64,000 nucleotides of DNA, taken from assembly GCF_029625295.1 (NCBI RefSeq), contig NZ_CP121112.1, forward strand, positions 3,286,001 to 3,350,000, written 5' to 3'. Shown piece after piece: positions 8,400 to 18,917 of this stretch. Under the pieces are notes generated by a model that saw nothing but the letters and a program-made list of their open reading frames with translations, had not been told where the DNA came from and searched no databases. The stretch's first letter is position 1. Every line of letters begins with the position of its first letter. Both the position numbers and the translations under genes were made by a program. Origin of the DNA: Flavobacterium gyeonganense. GTDB lineage: Bacteria > Bacteroidota > Bacteroidia > Flavobacteriales > Flavobacteriaceae.

Positions 8400-10775
8400 A
8401 TGAAAAAAATATTTTTGATTATTTTAAGCCTTCTTGGTTTAACTTCTTTTGCCCAGACAGGAGTTGTCAAAGGGAAAATAATTGATAAACAATCTGAAAA
8501 ACCAATTTCTGGGGCGGTTATTACGCTCATCGGAAATGATGAAAATCAAACCACATCTGATGAAGAAGGAAATTTTAAGTTATTCGGAATTCCGCTGGGA
8601 AGGCAAAGCATTTCGATAAGTTTAACAGGATATGAAAGTACATCAGTTTTTGATCTTGATATTACTACAGGAAAAGAGAATCTGCTGACTATTTCAATGA
8701 TAGAACAATTCAATACATTAGATGAAATTGTAGTTACTTCCGGATCCAATAAAGCTAAAGCTATAAATAAAATGGCTATAGTTTCTACAAAACAGTTTAG
8801 TCCCGAAGAAGTTACAAGGTTTTCAGGTGGGAGAAGTGACGTTGCGCGTCTGGTTTCAAATTTCGCAGGAGTTTCAACAGGTGATGATAGCCGAAATGAT
8901 ATCGTTGTTCGTGGAAACTCTCCTTCCGGAATGTTATGGCGTATTGAAGGAATGCCGGTTCCAAATCCAAATCACTTCGCAACTTTAGGAACTACAGGTG
9001 GACCTGTTTCTGCTTTAAATCCGAACCTTCTGGCGAATTCTGATTTTATGACTTCTGCCTTTCCGGCTGAATACGGTAATGCAATTGCCGGAGTTTTTGA
9101 TTTAGGTTTCAGAAAAGGAAATCCTGATGAATATGAATACATGATAAGTGCAGGCGCATATCCCGGATTAGAATTTATGGCTGAAGGGCCGCTGGGTAAA
9201 AAAGGGGGCTCGTTCGTGGCAGCTGCAAGATATGGTTTTGTTGGGATTCTGGGATTGGCCGAAACCACTGCTCAGCCTAATTACAGCGATATTAGTTTTA
9301 ATGTGGCTTTTGGAAAAAGTAAATTAGGAAATTTTTCTCTTTTTGGCATATATGGGACTTCAAAAATTGATTTTTTTGGAGAAAATATTAATAAAGAAGA
9401 TCCTTTTGCAGCTCAGGACGAAGATGGTTTCGTAACTTCTTCATTTGGATCAATAGGATTGAAACATAATTTAGATATTGGAAGCAATTCATCGTTAAAA
9501 ACAATTATTGGATTTGCAAATTCCGGGAATACTTATAAAAATGACCGCTATTATAATTACGATACACAATCAGAAAATAAATTAAGATTTTCGGACATAG
9601 ACAATTCTGAAAGCAGAATCACTTTTTCTACTCTTTTCAATTCAAAACTGAATAAAAAGATAACAATCCGGGCGGGTTTATTATTTGAAAATTATACGCT
9701 TAATGCAGATTTGGCAACCAGGGACAGACAACAGGACAATGATGGTGATGGTTATCCTGATTTGGTTCAGTTGATTTGTAATGATGGGAATTTTAATATC
9801 GTACAGCCATTTGCACAGGGGCAATTTCGATTAATGGAAAAATTAACTTTTAACGGAGGTATTCATGCCCAATATTTTTCAATTAATGAGCAATTTGTTT
9901 TTGAAACAAGAAATGCCTTATTATATGCTGTAAATCCTAAAAATACAATAAGTTTTGGTTACGGATTACATCATCAAAGTGTCCCTGTTTCAATTTTATT
10001 TTTAAGTGAAAATATAAATGGAGACAGAGTCCAAACCAACAAAAAATTAGATTTAGTTAAGAGCGAGCATTATGTTTTGGGCTATGATGTTAAATTGGCC
10101 AATAAATGGAGAGGGAAAGTTGAGTTGTACTATCAGCAAATTGATAAAGCAGCGGTTGAATCTTCTCCGAGTAGTTATTCGTCATTAACAGAAGGTGCAG
10201 ATTTTGGCTATTCAATTGATAAGACCTCTTTGATAAGTAACGGGAAAGGTCATAATCAGGGTGTTGAATTCACTTTAGAGAAATTTTTCAGTCAGGGATT
10301 TTATGGTTTGTTCACCACTTCAGTTTTTGAGAGTAAATATAAAGGAAGTGATGGGATAGAACGAAACTCACCTTTTAATAATGGTTATGTCATTAATCTT
10401 TTGGGAGGAAAAGAATTTAAAATAGGAAAAGATCAGAATAATGTATTTTCGATTGATACTAAGTTTACAACAGCGGGAGGTCGTTATTATACACCGGTTG
10501 ATTTGGCAGCTTCAAATGCGGTTGGATACGAAATCAGGGATGATGCAAATGCATTTAGCCGACAATATGATCCTTACCTGAGATGGGATGTGAAGTTTGG
10601 AATTAAGTTAAATAGTAAAAATAAAAAAAGGTTTCATCAATTTTATATTGATTTTCAAAATGTTACTAATAATACTAACGTTTTTACCAAACAATACAAT
10701 CGGCTTACAAATACTGTGAATCAAAAAGATCAAATTGGTTTTTCACCGGATTTTGGATATAAATTTCAGTTTTAA
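8400..10775 (+). CDS. TonB-dependent outer-membrane receptor with carboxypeptidase-regulatory-like domain
   Basis: 791 residues. A signal peptide ends at about residue 19 (SFAQ). A CarboxypepD_reg-like domain (about 22-105) is followed by a plug with LDEIVVTSGSNKAKA and VVRGNSPSGMLWRIEG, then a beta-barrel to the C-terminus ending in F (GYKFQF). It should import a ligand across the outer membrane using TonB energy. No SusD partner is adjacent, so it is not a SusC-type nutrient complex. The Crp-type regulator upstream is a likely controller. The substrate is unknown. Confidence 0.93.
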   Translation: MKKIFLIILSLLGLTSFAQTGVVKGKIIDKQSEKPISGAVITLIGNDENQTTSDEEGNFKLFGIPLGRQSISISLTGYESTSVFDLDITTGKENLLTISMIEQFNTLDEIVVTSGSNKAKAINKMAIVSTKQFSPEEVTRFSGGRSDVARLVSNFAGVSTGDDSRNDIVVRGNSPSGMLWRIEGMPVPNPNHFATLGTTGGPVSALNPNLLANSDFMTSAFPAEYGNAIAGVFDLGFRKGNPDEYEYMISAGAYPGLEFMAEGPLGKKGGSFVAAARYGFVGILGLAETTAQPNYSDISFNVAFGKSKLGNFSLFGIYGTSKIDFFGENINKEDPFAAQDEDGFVTSSFGSIGLKHNLDIGSNSSLKTIIGFANSGNTYKNDRYYNYDTQSENKLRFSDIDNSESRITFSTLFNSKLNKKITIRAGLLFENYTLNADLATRDRQQDNDGDGYPDLVQLICNDGNFNIVQPFAQGQFRLMEKLTFNGGIHAQYFSINEQFVFETRNALLYAVNPKNTISFGYGLHHQSVPVSILFLSENINGDRVQTNKKLDLVKSEHYVLGYDVKLANKWRGKVELYYQQIDKAAVESSPSSYSSLTEGADFGYSIDKTSLISNGKGHNQGVEFTLEKFFSQGFYGLFTTSVFESKYKGSDGIERNSPFNNGYVINLLGGKEFKIGKDQNNVFSIDTKFTTAGGRYYTPVDLAASNAVGYEIRDDANAFSRQYDPYLRWDVKFGIKLNSKNKKRFHQFYIDFQNVTNNTNVFTKQYNRLTNTVNQKDQIGFSPDFGYKFQF

Positions 10776-10793
10776 CCGATAATTTTTTTGTAA

Positions 10794-10823
10794 TGGGCTT
10801 GTCAATTGTGATAAGCCTTTTTT
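10794..10823 (+). terminator. Intrinsic terminator after the TonB-dependent receptor
   Basis: A ggcttgtc / gataagcc stem with one G-U-type pair, followed by a T run. It sits between the convergent receptor and rnhB genes and touches the rnhB stop. Confidence 0.6.
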
Positions 10824-11490
10824 ATAGCTCAAAAAAATCCAGTTCCAACTGCTCCGGCAAGAGCCTGAAGCTCATTCGGTGGTATTTTGTAGTTCCGTAT
10901 TTTTTTATGGCTTCGCGATGTTCTTTAGTTGGATAACCTTTGTTTTGTTTCCAGTTATACATCGGGAATTCTTTGTGAATTTCGTTCATAAATTCATCAC
11001 GATATGTTTTTGCCAGTACAGAAGCTGCAGCGATGCTTAAAAACTTTGAATCGCCTTTTATAATGCTTTGATTTGGAATTGATTTTAGTAACTCAATTTC
11101 AGTAGCAGAAAACTGTCTTCCAAAAGTATTTTTCAGGCCTAATTTTGCATTCAGTGAACGATTACCGTCAACAATGATAAACTCGGGTGTTTGTTTTAAT
11201 TTCAAAATACATTCCTGCATTCCTTTCATCGAAGCATTCAGGATATTAATTTCGTCGATTTCATCCGGATGTAAATGTGTTACGGCGAAACAAACTGCTT
11301 TTTCTTCGATAATCGGTTTTAAGGATTCCCTTATTTTTTCAGATAACTGCTTACTGTCATTTAAAAATGAGTGCTCAAAATCGGCAGGTAAAATTACAGC
11401 TGCAGCAGTAACAGGACCTGCCAGGCAACCTCGCCCGGCTTCATCGGTGCCAGTTTCGAAAACATATCCTGAAAAATTTTTCTGAAGCAT
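10822..11490 (-). CDS. rnhB: Ribonuclease HII
   Basis: Cuts RNA in RNA-DNA hybrids and removes misincorporated ribonucleotides. The signature DEAGRG is at about residues 15-20, with the acidic residue of IIVDGNR near 110. [22 protein letters not shown] covers the remaining conserved block near 145-165. I chose the ATG at 11490 rather than a TTG seven codons upstream, because MLQKNFSG fits the usual family N-terminus. That gives 222 residues. It is convergent with the receptor gene. Confidence 0.95.
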   Translation of the reverse strand: MLQKNFSGYVFETGTDEAGRGCLAGPVTAAAVILPADFEHSFLNDSKQLSEKIRESLKPIIEEKAVCFAVTHLHPDEIDEINILNASMKGMQECILKLKQTPEFIIVDGNRSLNAKLGLKNTFGRQFSATEIELLKSIPNQSIIKGDSKFLSIAAASVLAKTYRDEFMNEIHKEFPMYNWKQNKGYPTKEHREAIKKYGTTKYHRMSFRLLPEQLELDFFEL

Positions 11491-12091
11491 TCTTATAGTT
11501 TTAAGTAGCAAAAATATATTTTTTATAATTAAAACGATACATCTTGAAATAAATCATTGTTTTATAGAGTTGCGAATCAGTTAGCTGGAATTTATAAAAA
11601 TGTCAAGTGAGGGAGGAAATGATGACATATTCTAAGAAAAGAGATTATTTTTTAATAAAGATTTTTCTTGTTAGCGGTATGAATTACTGATGAAAAAATT
11701 ACTTATAGAATAAAAAACATGCTCATCAAGTAATTTTTTTTAAAACACCGTAATTAATTTATAATACTTTTTTAACAATTTGATGCTGTTTTAAAAATAA
11801 AATAGCTGTGGAGTTAATTTGGTAAAATCACTAAAAATTATTAAAATGTTATAAAAAATTTAAAATTTAAAAATTAAATCGTTGTTAACTTAGTGTTAAT
11901 TTAAAAAAGTAAGACATAACTTTCTTTTCCGTTTTATTGAAAAATATCTCGTTTTTAACTATTTTTAGTTGATTTTATTTAATCAAAGTTTGAGTTCTTT
12001 AAAGTTATTTCAATAAAAAACGTAATTGATATTTGTTATTTTAATAAATAATTAAGATTTTTACATCTTACTAATTCAAAATAAATTTAAG
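11491..12091. other. AT-rich region upstream of the SusC gene
   Basis: About 600 bases without a gene between divergent rnhB and susC-like genes. There is a small palindrome (ttgatt / aatcaa, 11969-11986) and long A/T tracts. The near match GATATTTG lies at about 12028-12035, but there is no full promoter match. It probably contains the leader and control region of the SusC/SusD pair. Confidence 0.4.
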
Positions 12092-15000
12092 ATGAAATTG
12101 AAATTACAATGGATTTTTACGCTATTTATAGCGTTATCTATGCAGTTTTCTTTTGCACAAGAGAAAACAATCTCCGGAGTAGTAACAGATGGCGGACTTG
12201 CCATTCCCGGTGTAAATATTGTTGTTAAGGGAACAAACACTAGTACGCAAACAGATTTTGATGGAGGATATGCTATCAAAGCTAAAACAGGAGATGTATT
12301 AGTTTTTTCATATGTTGGAATGGAAGATAAACAAGTTATTGTGGGAACATCAGATAAATTGAATGTAGCACTGGAATCTTCTACTAAGACATTAGATGAA
12401 GTTGTTGTTGTTGCTTATGGTAAGCAGAAGGCTAAGGAAATTGTTGGTTCTGTTGCAACACTTAGTGCTGATGTTTTGGAAAAGCAACAAGCAACTAACG
12501 TAATGACGGCATTACAAGGAAGTGTTGCAGGGGTTAATATTATTGCGCCAAGTGGTATGCCAGGTGAAAATCCCGTTATTCGCATACGTGGTGTTAATTC
12601 TATTAATGCGTCTGCTGAGCCTCTAATTGTTGTTGATGGAGCACCTTTTAACGGAAATATCAATACAATAAGTTCAGATCAAATTGAGAGTATGAGTGTT
12701 TTGAAAGACGCAGCTTCTACCTCGTTATATGGATCCAGAGGAGCAAATGGGGTTATTCTAATTACAACCAAAAGAGGTAAATATAATAGTGCGCCACAAG
12801 TTAGTTTTAATACATTAGTGGGTTTTGCAAATAATGCCGTTCCTTTGCATAAAAGATTAGGTACAGATGACTACATGAAACTAAGCTGGGAAGGAATCAG
12901 AAATGCTAATCAATATGTCTCAGGACAAAATTCTGCTTTAGCAGGTCAGAACGCTTCTACTAACTTAATAGCAAATTTAGGATATAATCCTTATAATGTA
13001 GCAGTTCCTGTTGATGCAAATGGTAATTTGGTTTCTACAAATAAAAAATGGGATACTGATTGGGAAGATTTACTGTTAAATGATGCTGCAGTACGACAAG
13101 AACATACATTGTCATTTTCAGGTGGTAGTAGTGATACAAGATATTCATTTAATGCCAATTATTTAAACCAGGAAGGTAATGTAGTTACATCTAAATTCGA
13201 GCGTATAACATCGCGTTTGAGTGTTGACAGCAAGATTAATAATTGGATGAAAGCTGGAGCAACGATGTTTTATTCTACTTCAGACCAGAATTTTCCTTCG
13301 CAAAGCGGGTCAAGTTTTCAAAGTGCAATTCAGTGGATATATAACGTGCCATCAATCTATCCGGTATACAGACATGATGGAAATGGCGATTTAGTATTTG
13401 ATGCAAGCGGTAATAAGATTTATGACTATGGAGCTGGTGTACCAGGGCAATTGTTAAATGCAACAAGACCAGTATTTAACAATGAAAATGCTTATGGTTC
13501 GCTATATATGTATAAAATTGGTTACAAACGTGATAATTTTACGGCAAATGGTTATTTAGAATTTAATATTACAAATGATTTAACTTTTAAGACAAATTTA
13601 GCTTATGATAAATATTTGTATGATTCGTATCAATATGCTAGTAATGAAGTTGGTTATGCTGCAAGTGCAGGAGGCCGTGTCACCCAAGATAGGGATATTA
13701 CTACCGGAGTTAACTTTATTAATAGTTTAAACTATAAAAAATCTTTTGGGTTACATAATGTTAGCGCTGATTTAATACAGGAGTCTTACCAATATAAATA
13801 TGATGCGCTGGGAGCTCAGGGTGAAGGCTTTTTGCCTGGAGTTTATGTTTTAACAGGAAGTACTACACCATCTAGTGTTTCAGGATATACTGCAGAAGAT
13901 AGAATTTCGAGTTATTTGGCACGTTTAGCATACAACTATAACGAGAAGTATTTTGTTGAAGGTTCATATAGACGAGATGGTTCCTCACGCTTCGATAGTG
14001 CTGTAAGATGGGGTGACTTCTATTCTGTTGGAGGGTCATGGTTGATATCTGAAGAAAATTTCCTGAAGGATAGTAACACGATTAGTGCTTTAAAATTAAG
14101 AGCTTCATACGGTCAATTAGGAAATAATCAAACATTACAAGTAAATACTGATCCAAGAGATGGAAGAAATGTACAAAATTATTTTCCTTACCAGCAATTG
14201 TTTGAAACAGGTTGGAATGAATTAGCGAATACAGGAGTGATTTTAGGGGCAGCTGCAGATATTAGGTTAACTTGGGAAAAAACAGCTTCTACAGATTTAG
14301 GTCTTGACTTTGGTTTTTTTAATAACAGAATTACAGGAACTGTTGATTATTACCAAAAAAAATCAGTTGATTTGATTTATAATAAGCCATTGCCAGGATC
14401 AACTGGAAATACTGGTGTCACAACAAATGTTGGAGGTTTGAAAAATTATGGTTGGGAATTTGCGGTGAATACCAGAAATATTGTTTCTAAAGATTTTATT
14501 TGGAACTCAAATATAAATGTGACTTTGAATAAAAATGAAATTACTGAATTAACGCAAGCATCATTCATCAATGGGACAAAGCGTTGGGAAGTTGGAAAAT
14601 CATTATATGAATTCTATTTGCAGGATTGGGCAGGTGTAGATCCTGCAACAGGTTATGGAATGTGGTATAAGGATGTTTTGGGTGCTGACGGAAAACCTAC
14701 TGGCGAGAGAGTAACTACTAAGTTATATTCTGAAGCAACGAGATATTATACCGGAAAAGAGTCACTGCCAGACTTTGTTGGAGGACTTACAAACTATTTC
14801 AGATATAAAAATATTGATTTGAATATTTTATTCAATTTCAGTTTTGGTTCTTATGTATATGACAGTAATTATGCAAGTTTAATGGGAGGTTTCGAGTCAG
14901 CAGGCAGAGTAGCTAGTGTTGATATCTTAAATAGATGGCAAAATCCTGGAGATATTACTGATGTTCCATTGGTTTTAGCTTCTAACAATGATTTTAATAC

Positions 15001-15250
15001 ACAATCTACGCGCTTCTTATATAAAAATGATTATGTGAGATTGAAAGCTTTAAATTTTGGGTATAATTTCCCTGCAAGTTTAACTGAAAAAGTTCATTTG
15101 TCTAAGCTTAGATTATACTTCCAGGCAGATAATTTATGGACATATCAAACACATAAAGGAATTGATCCGGAACAAAGTATAGCGGGTACTACAGACAGTA
15201 GATCGTATAACTTAAGAGTATTGTCATTTGGATTGAACTTGGAATTTTAA
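12092..15250 (+). CDS. SusC/RagA-family TonB-linked outer-membrane protein
   Basis: 1052 residues. The signal peptide ends at about residue 22 (SFAQ). A CarboxypepD_reg-like domain (EKTISGVVTDGG onward, about 25-105) comes next. The plug contains LDEVVVVAYGKQK, RIRGVNSIN and LKDAASTSLYGSRGANGVI, all hallmarks of SusC proteins, and is followed by a large beta-barrel. SusC forms the outer-membrane channel of a lidded nutrient transporter and works with the SusD lipoprotein encoded 10 bases downstream. No glycosidase, protease or sensor gene lies beside the pair, so the substrate is unknown. Confidence 0.97.
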   Translation: MKLKLQWIFTLFIALSMQFSFAQEKTISGVVTDGGLAIPGVNIVVKGTNTSTQTDFDGGYAIKAKTGDVLVFSYVGMEDKQVIVGTSDKLNVALESSTKTLDEVVVVAYGKQKAKEIVGSVATLSADVLEKQQATNVMTALQGSVAGVNIIAPSGMPGENPVIRIRGVNSINASAEPLIVVDGAPFNGNINTISSDQIESMSVLKDAASTSLYGSRGANGVILITTKRGKYNSAPQVSFNTLVGFANNAVPLHKRLGTDDYMKLSWEGIRNANQYVSGQNSALAGQNASTNLIANLGYNPYNVAVPVDANGNLVSTNKKWDTDWEDLLLNDAAVRQEHTLSFSGGSSDTRYSFNANYLNQEGNVVTSKFERITSRLSVDSKINNWMKAGATMFYSTSDQNFPSQSGSSFQSAIQWIYNVPSIYPVYRHDGNGDLVFDASGNKIYDYGAGVPGQLLNATRPVFNNENAYGSLYMYKIGYKRDNFTANGYLEFNITNDLTFKTNLAYDKYLYDSYQYASNEVGYAASAGGRVTQDRDITTGVNFINSLNYKKSFGLHNVSADLIQESYQYKYDALGAQGEGFLPGVYVLTGSTTPSSVSGYTAEDRISSYLARLAYNYNEKYFVEGSYRRDGSSRFDSAVRWGDFYSVGGSWLISEENFLKDSNTISALKLRASYGQLGNNQTLQVNTDPRDGRNVQNYFPYQQLFETGWNELANTGVILGAAADIRLTWEKTASTDLGLDFGFFNNRITGTVDYYQKKSVDLIYNKPLPGSTGNTGVTTNVGGLKNYGWEFAVNTRNIVSKDFIWNSNINVTLNKNEITELTQASFINGTKRWEVGKSLYEFYLQDWAGVDPATGYGMWYKDVLGADGKPTGERVTTKLYSEATRYYTGKESLPDFVGGLTNYFRYKNIDLNILFNFSFGSYVYDSNYASLMGGFESAGRVASVDILNRWQNPGDITDVPLVLASNNDFNTQSTRFLYKNDYVRLKALNFGYNFPASLTEKVHLSKLRLYFQADNLWTYQTHKGIDPEQSIAGTTDSRSYNLRVLSFGLNLEF

Positions 15251-15260
15251 AACAATAATT

Positions 15261-16694
15261 ATGAAAAATATTATATCAAAAATTTTCATCACTTTTTTAG
15301 CTGTGATGATGTTAACTGGGTGTAGCGACGAGTTTTTGGAAGAGCCGCAGCCAACAGATGCCGTTTCTGAAAATGTTGTTTTTGGAACAAGGGAAGGGGT
15401 TGAGGCTTTTATCTCAGGAATTATGAGAAGATTTAGAGGTCAATACACAAATACAGATGCAGCAGGATTAAATTCTATCTTTTTTGCCAGATCGGTAAAA
15501 GGAAATGATATAATTCAGGCTGATAACTGGTTCGGTTTTGATTATGCTAATGATAACCGTGAACCCACTTATCGAAGAACAACTTTTTCATGGAATTATT
15601 GTTTTTATATGATCAATCAGGCGAATGTTTTAATCAAAGGAGTCGAACAAAGTACGGCTTTAGGTCAATCAGATAAAGTTGAATTGGCGGCTTACGGATA
15701 TGCATTAAGAGGTTTTTTCTATCATCAGTTAGCATTAGAATTTTGTCCTACATACTCTATTGATGCTAATTTTCCTGCTCCTCCGATTTATACGGAAACT
15801 TCTATAACAGGAAATCCAATGTCTACTGTTGGTGAGGTTTATAATTTTATAGTAGAGGATCTTAAAAAAGCTGTCGCTGGATTAACTGAAGATAGGTTAG
15901 GTAAATCATATATTAATAAAAACGTAGCTAATGCTATTTTGGCACAAGTTTATCAGGTAATGGGTAAATGGCAGGAAGCTGAGGAGGCTGCAATCGCTGC
16001 TTATGGTGGTAATCCAACAGCAGTATTAAATGCAGCTCAATATAGTACAGGTTTCGATAATATTGAAAACACAGAATGGATTTGGGGTAGTGCTCAAAGT
16101 GTTGACCAATCAAATTATTATTATAATGCACCAGCTTCCATGACTGATCATTTAACGACATCATATTCAGCTACCTATGTTAACAGAGAATTCGTTAGTT
16201 TGTTTTCTACAACAGATGTTCGTGCCAGATTTCAAAGAAAAAGCGCTACAATTACCAATATTAACGATTTTAGATATTGGATAACAACTAAATTTAAATT
16301 TAGTTTTGATGGAGATAATGCAATTATAAGAACTCCTGAAATGATTTTAATTGAGGCAGAAGCTAAATACATGCAAGGTGAAACATCTCCTGCTCATGAT
16401 TTATTATACATTTTGCAAAAAAACAGAGATGTTAATGCTGTGAAATCTACAAATACTGGAGCTGCTCTTCTAGATGAAATTTTAGTTGAAAGACGTAAAG
16501 AATTGTATGCTGAAAATGGAATAGAATGGTTTGATGCAAAACGTTTAAGAAGGGGTATTACCAGAACAGGCAATCATAGAGTAGGAGCAGCTGCTAATTT
16601 AACGGTGGATGACAAGAAATTTTTCCTTAAAATTCCTCAGGCCGAAATTGATGCTAATCCATTTATTGAACCATCAGTAAATGACGGTAGATAA
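15261..16694 (+). CDS. SusD/RagB-family nutrient-binding lipoprotein
   Basis: 477 residues with a lipobox (MMLTGC, Cys at about residue 21) followed by SDEFLEEPQPTDA, a typical SusD start. The alpha-helical TPR-like body includes EMILIEAEAKYMQG. The C-terminal LDEILVERRKELYAENGIEWFDAKRLRRG is the classic RagB/SusD segment. It forms the surface lid that captures ligand for the SusC channel. The gene is co-transcribed with susC (10-base gap) and ends in a strong terminator. Confidence 0.97.
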   Translation: MKNIISKIFITFLAVMMLTGCSDEFLEEPQPTDAVSENVVFGTREGVEAFISGIMRRFRGQYTNTDAAGLNSIFFARSVKGNDIIQADNWFGFDYANDNREPTYRRTTFSWNYCFYMINQANVLIKGVEQSTALGQSDKVELAAYGYALRGFFYHQLALEFCPTYSIDANFPAPPIYTETSITGNPMSTVGEVYNFIVEDLKKAVAGLTEDRLGKSYINKNVANAILAQVYQVMGKWQEAEEAAIAAYGGNPTAVLNAAQYSTGFDNIENTEWIWGSAQSVDQSNYYYNAPASMTDHLTTSYSATYVNREFVSLFSTTDVRARFQRKSATITNINDFRYWITTKFKFSFDGDNAIIRTPEMILIEAEAKYMQGETSPAHDLLYILQKNRDVNAVKSTNTGAALLDEILVERRKELYAENGIEWFDAKRLRRGITRTGNHRVGAAANLTVDDKKFFLKIPQAEIDANPFIEPSVNDGR

Positions 16695-16712
16695 ATATTT
16701 TGTAATTAGTTT

Positions 16713-16752
16713 AAAAACCGAATTTGATGAATTTCAAATTCGGTTTTTTTTT
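16713..16752 (+). terminator. Strong intrinsic terminator of the SusC/SusD operon
   Basis: A 14-bp stem (16713-16726 with 16735-16748) with an 8-base loop, followed by T residues. Confidence 0.85.
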
Positions 16753-16898
16753 ATTGTATTAAGTAAACTTAGTAATAATTTAAGCTTTGACTTATATTTG
16801 CAATGCAAATCTATAATTTATTAAGTGTCTAATCGTTTTTATAATTTACCTTTGCTTTAGCAATTTTATTGAATCATTACACATACATACGCTATAAA

Positions 16899-18868
16899 AT
16901 GAGAATACTTTTTTTCTATATCTGTTAGTTCTGCCTTCTTTATTGTTTTCTCAGGAAGTAACTCCTAAAAAGAATTTAGATATGAATTCGCAATATTCAA
17001 GTATTACGGATACTGTAAAAAAGAAAAAAGCGCTTGTAGCTAAAATTGACCAATATCAAATTGTTACTATAGAACATGATACGACTATTGTAGATACTTC
17101 TTTAACCATAAAGAGTGCCTATAGACAAAATTACCTTAGAAGAGATAATTTCGGACTTTTGCCTTTTTCTAATATTGGGCAAACCTACAATGTATTGCAA
17201 TACAGCCTGACTGATTTTTCTCCTTATCCTGATATGGGTTTTCAGGGAAAGCATTTTAATTTTATGAGTGCCAGTGATATTCGTTACTACCATGTAGCAA
17301 CACCACTGACAGAATTGTTTTTTAATACCTCTATCGGAAAAGGACAAAATGTAGATTCTTTCATTACCCTGAATACTTCAAAAAATCTCAATTTTTTTGC
17401 AGCTTACAGAGGTTTGCGATCAGAAGGAAAATATATTAACCAGTTAACCAGTATTGGAAATTTCAGGATTGGAGCAAGTTATAATACAACGGATAAACGT
17501 TATGTTTTATATACCCATTATACCTATCAGGATGTTTTGAATGAAGAAAATGGCGGAATTACAACGGCTGAAGATTTTGAAAGCGGAGATCCAACTTTTA
17601 CAAATCGTCAGCGACTGGAGGTTTATCTTACTGATGCCGAATCTTTCTTAAAAGGAAAAAGACTGTTTTTTGATCATGCATTCAGGATAAATCCTAAACA
17701 AGCGAGCAATAATTTATATGTTACACACCAGTTTAATTTTGAAAATAAATTTTTTGAATATAAACAACCTACAGTTTTATCAACAGTAGAAAATACATTA
17801 GTAGAGCGATTTGGGGAATCTTATGTGACAAGTAACATTAAAGATCAAACCCGTTTTGAAAAACTGTATAATAAAGCAGGATTGACTTATGAGAATGTGC
17901 TGCTTGGAAAATTTAATTTTTTCATTGATGATTATCGTTCGAATTATAAATATTACCGTATTATTCTTAATAATGACGGGAATGGAGTTGCTGTTAATGA
18001 CAATTTATACAGGCAGGTTAATAATATTGGAGGGCAGTATGAATATCAGAAAAACAAATGGAATGGAAGGTTTTTATTGACAAGGTCCATTACAAAAGAA
18101 ACCATTTCAGATTTAGATGCTAAGCTGAGGTATAATTTAAACGAAAAAATCCAGTTTGATTTTCGTTACCAAAACATAAGCAAACTTCCAAATAATAATT
18201 ATGAACTTTACCAAAGCAGTTATGTACAGTATAATTGGGGTAAAGATTTTAAAAATGAAAAAATTAATTCATTTAGCGGAAAAATTTATACGCCATGGCT
18301 AAATGGCGAGGTTCAGTATTCTGTATTGAATGATCATTTGTATTTTGAAGATGTTTCAACGCCGGAACAAAAAGAAAACAGAACTCAAATCGTAAATCCG
18401 GCGCAATATGGGAACATAATTAACTATATCTCGGTAAAAGCAAACCGGGAATTTAAATTTGGAGATTTTGGTTTCGATAACACCTTTTTATATCAGAAGG
18501 TAACACAATCAGAACTGATTTTAAATGTTCCGGATTTTGTAACCAGAAATACGTTTTATTACTCGGCTTATTTCTTTGATAAGGCACTGTTTATTCAAAC
18601 CGGAATTATTTTTAATTACTTTACAAAATACTATGCAAATGATTACAATCCTGTAGTGGCGGAAATGTTTGTTCAAAATACTAAAAAGATAGGAGGTTAT
18701 CCAACTTTTGATTTTTTCCTGAATGCAAAAATTCGTCAGACCAGAATTTATTTAAAAGCAGAGCATTTTAATTCGACTTTTGGCGAAAGCAATTATTATT
18801 CAGCTCCAAATAACCCATATCGCGATTTTACTATCCGCTTTGGTTTAGTTTGGAATTTCTTTCAATAA
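16899..18868 (+). CDS. Putative porin, signal peptide interrupted by a 1-nt frameshift
   Basis: The long open frame starts effectively at 16943 and encodes a beta-rich outer-membrane protein of about 640 residues. It resembles the Bacteroidota 'putative porin' family and ends in FGLVWNFFQ, with a terminal aromatic typical of barrels. Its in-frame upstream codons read as a hydrophobic signal peptide but lack a start. The ATG at 16899 (M R I L F F) is one base out of frame because the run 16909-16915 has seven T. With eight T the protein would begin MRILFFLYLLVLPSLLFSQ, an ideal signal peptide. I therefore give 16899 as the intended start. Confidence 0.8.
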
Positions 18869-18917
18869 AAAACGGAATTTGTTTTTTATATTAAAACAAA
18901 ATTAAACAGATACAGAT

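Noticed and set aside
12092..16694. Full polysaccharide utilisation locus
   Set aside because: Only SusC and SusD are present. No glycoside hydrolase, lyase or dedicated sensor lies next to them.
16943..18868. TTG at 16943 as the true porin start
   Set aside because: It would leave the protein without a signal peptide, while in-frame codons just upstream encode one that lacks only a correctly phased ATG.
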